This document shows positions 7,428 through 8,041 of a stretch of DNA of 8,041 nucleotides, one piece after another. Positions within the stretch are counted from its first letter, which is position 1; every line of letters begins with the position of its first letter. The notes beneath the pieces are model-generated. The model was not told the origin of the DNA, did not search any database, and saw only the letters and a program-made list of their open reading frames with translations. The translations under genes were made by a program, and so were the position numbers. Source of the DNA: Bacteroidota bacterium (lineage in GTDB: Bacteria > Bacteroidota > Bacteroidia > AKYH767-A > CANKSK01); contig CANKSK010000035.1 in NCBI GenBank assembly GCA_947485425.1, positions 1-8,041 of the forward strand. Direction: 5' to 3'.

Positions 7428-7452
7428 GCTTGTCTAAGTTTATACTTGTATA

Positions 7453-8041
7453 TTATTTTTTACCTTTAAATTTTGATTTAGGAGCAGGGCGTCTATCTTG
7501 TTCACGCATCCCTGCAGTACCTGGTTTGGGTTTAGCAGTAGAGGCTCCGATATTAGGCGATAAATCACGTTTACCATAAATTTCACCTTTACAAATCCAA
7601 ACCTTAACACCAATTTTACCATAGGTGGTTTGTGCTTCTGACAAAGCATAATCAATATCCGCCCTTAAAGTATGTAATGGAGTACGTCCTTCTTTATATT
7701 GTTCAGTTCTAGCCATTTCAGCACCACCTAAACGTCCGGAAACTTTAACTTTAATTCCCTCAGCTCCCATACGCATGGTAGATGCTACCGCCATTTTCAC
7801 TGCACGACGAAAAGAAATTCTTCCTTCCAATTGTCTCGCGATTCCATCCCCTACCAATTGAGCATCCAATTCAGGACGTTTGATCTCATAGATGTTAATT
7901 TGAACATCTTTTTTGGTAAGCTTTTTTAATTCTTCTTTTATTTTATCCACTTCGGCACCACCTTTTCCAATCACAATACCTGGACGAGCTGTGTTAACCG
8001 TAACGGTAATTAACTTTAATGTTCTTTCAATGATGATTTTA
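7453..8041 (-). CDS. rpsC: 30S ribosomal protein S3 (uS3), N-terminus missing
   Basis: Small-subunit head protein at the mRNA entry channel; with S4 and S5 it takes part in mRNA unwinding. The window holds the last 195 codons and the TAA; roughly 50 N-terminal residues lie beyond the right edge. The visible part begins [20 protein letters not shown] and enters the type II KH domain, with its GxxG loop as GKGG in [15 protein letters not shown]. The C-terminal S3 domain follows with [20 protein letters not shown], then [20 protein letters not shown] and [20 protein letters not shown], and [10 protein letters not shown]. The basic tail ([13 protein letters not shown]) is typical. A GTG at 7972-7974 is an internal Val, not the start. 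rplP follows after 25 nt. Confidence 0.97.
   Translation of the reverse strand, partial: KIIIERTLKLITVTVNTARPGIVIGKGGAEVDKIKEELKKLTKKDVQINIYEIKRPELDAQLVGDGIARQLEGRISFRRAVKMAVASTMRMGAEGIKVKVSGRLGGAEMARTEQYKEGRTPLHTLRADIDYALSEAQTTYGKIGVKVWICKGEIYGKRDLSPNIGASTAKPKPGTAGMREQDRRPAPKSKFKGKK

Noticed and set aside
7440..7655. Minus-strand 71-codon frame overlapping the rpsC 3' end.
   Set aside because: It lies in another frame inside conserved S3 sequence and resembles no known protein.

Overview
The window is an AT-rich stretch of the conserved S10/spc ribosomal-protein gene cluster, read entirely on the minus strand. From right to left the order is rpsC (3' part), rplP, rpmC, rpsQ, rplN, rplX, rplE, rpsN, rpsH, rplF, rplR, rpsE, rpmD, rplO, secY, map and infA (5' part). 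Three things suggest a member of the Bacteroidota: the secY-map-infA junction without adk, an 89-residue S14 of the type without zinc ligands, and the general sequence character of S17, L24, L29 and infA. Most start codons also lack a Shine-Dalgarno sequence and follow A/T-rich leaders, which is usual in that phylum. I cannot place the organism below phylum level.

Layout: positions 6472-8041 hold the end of the S10-type block (S3, L16, L29, S17). Positions 2286-6471 hold the spc-type block (L14, L24, L5, S14, S8, L6, L18, S5, L30, L15). Positions 1-2280 hold the protein-export channel SecY, methionine aminopeptidase and the start of initiation factor IF-1. Spacers run from a 1-nt overlap (rplX/rplE) to 47 nt (rpsQ/rplN). 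I see no terminator and no convincing internal promoter, so the block is probably transcribed as part of one long operon. The products work together: large and small subunit proteins that assemble on rRNA, the membrane channel that receives nascent proteins, the enzyme that removes the initiator Met, and an initiation factor.

The one clear anomaly is in rplF (ribosomal protein L6). Codon 108 reads TGA where the family has a conserved glycine in the L-G-F-S-H segment. The reading frame continues undisturbed for another 76 well-conserved codons to a TAA, giving 184 codons, the normal L6 length. There is no frameshift: a single base (plus-strand position 4127, A where C would give GGA) separates this from a normal gene. 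None of the 16 genes whose 3' end is visible finishes with TGA (15 TAA, 1 TAG, counting the terminal TAA of rplF). Possible explanations are a sequencing or assembly error, a genuine nonsense mutation that truncates L6, UGA readthrough, or UGA reassignment to glycine. That this is the only in-frame TGA among well over a hundred glycine positions argues against widespread reassignment. The rest of the window is ordinary core genome.
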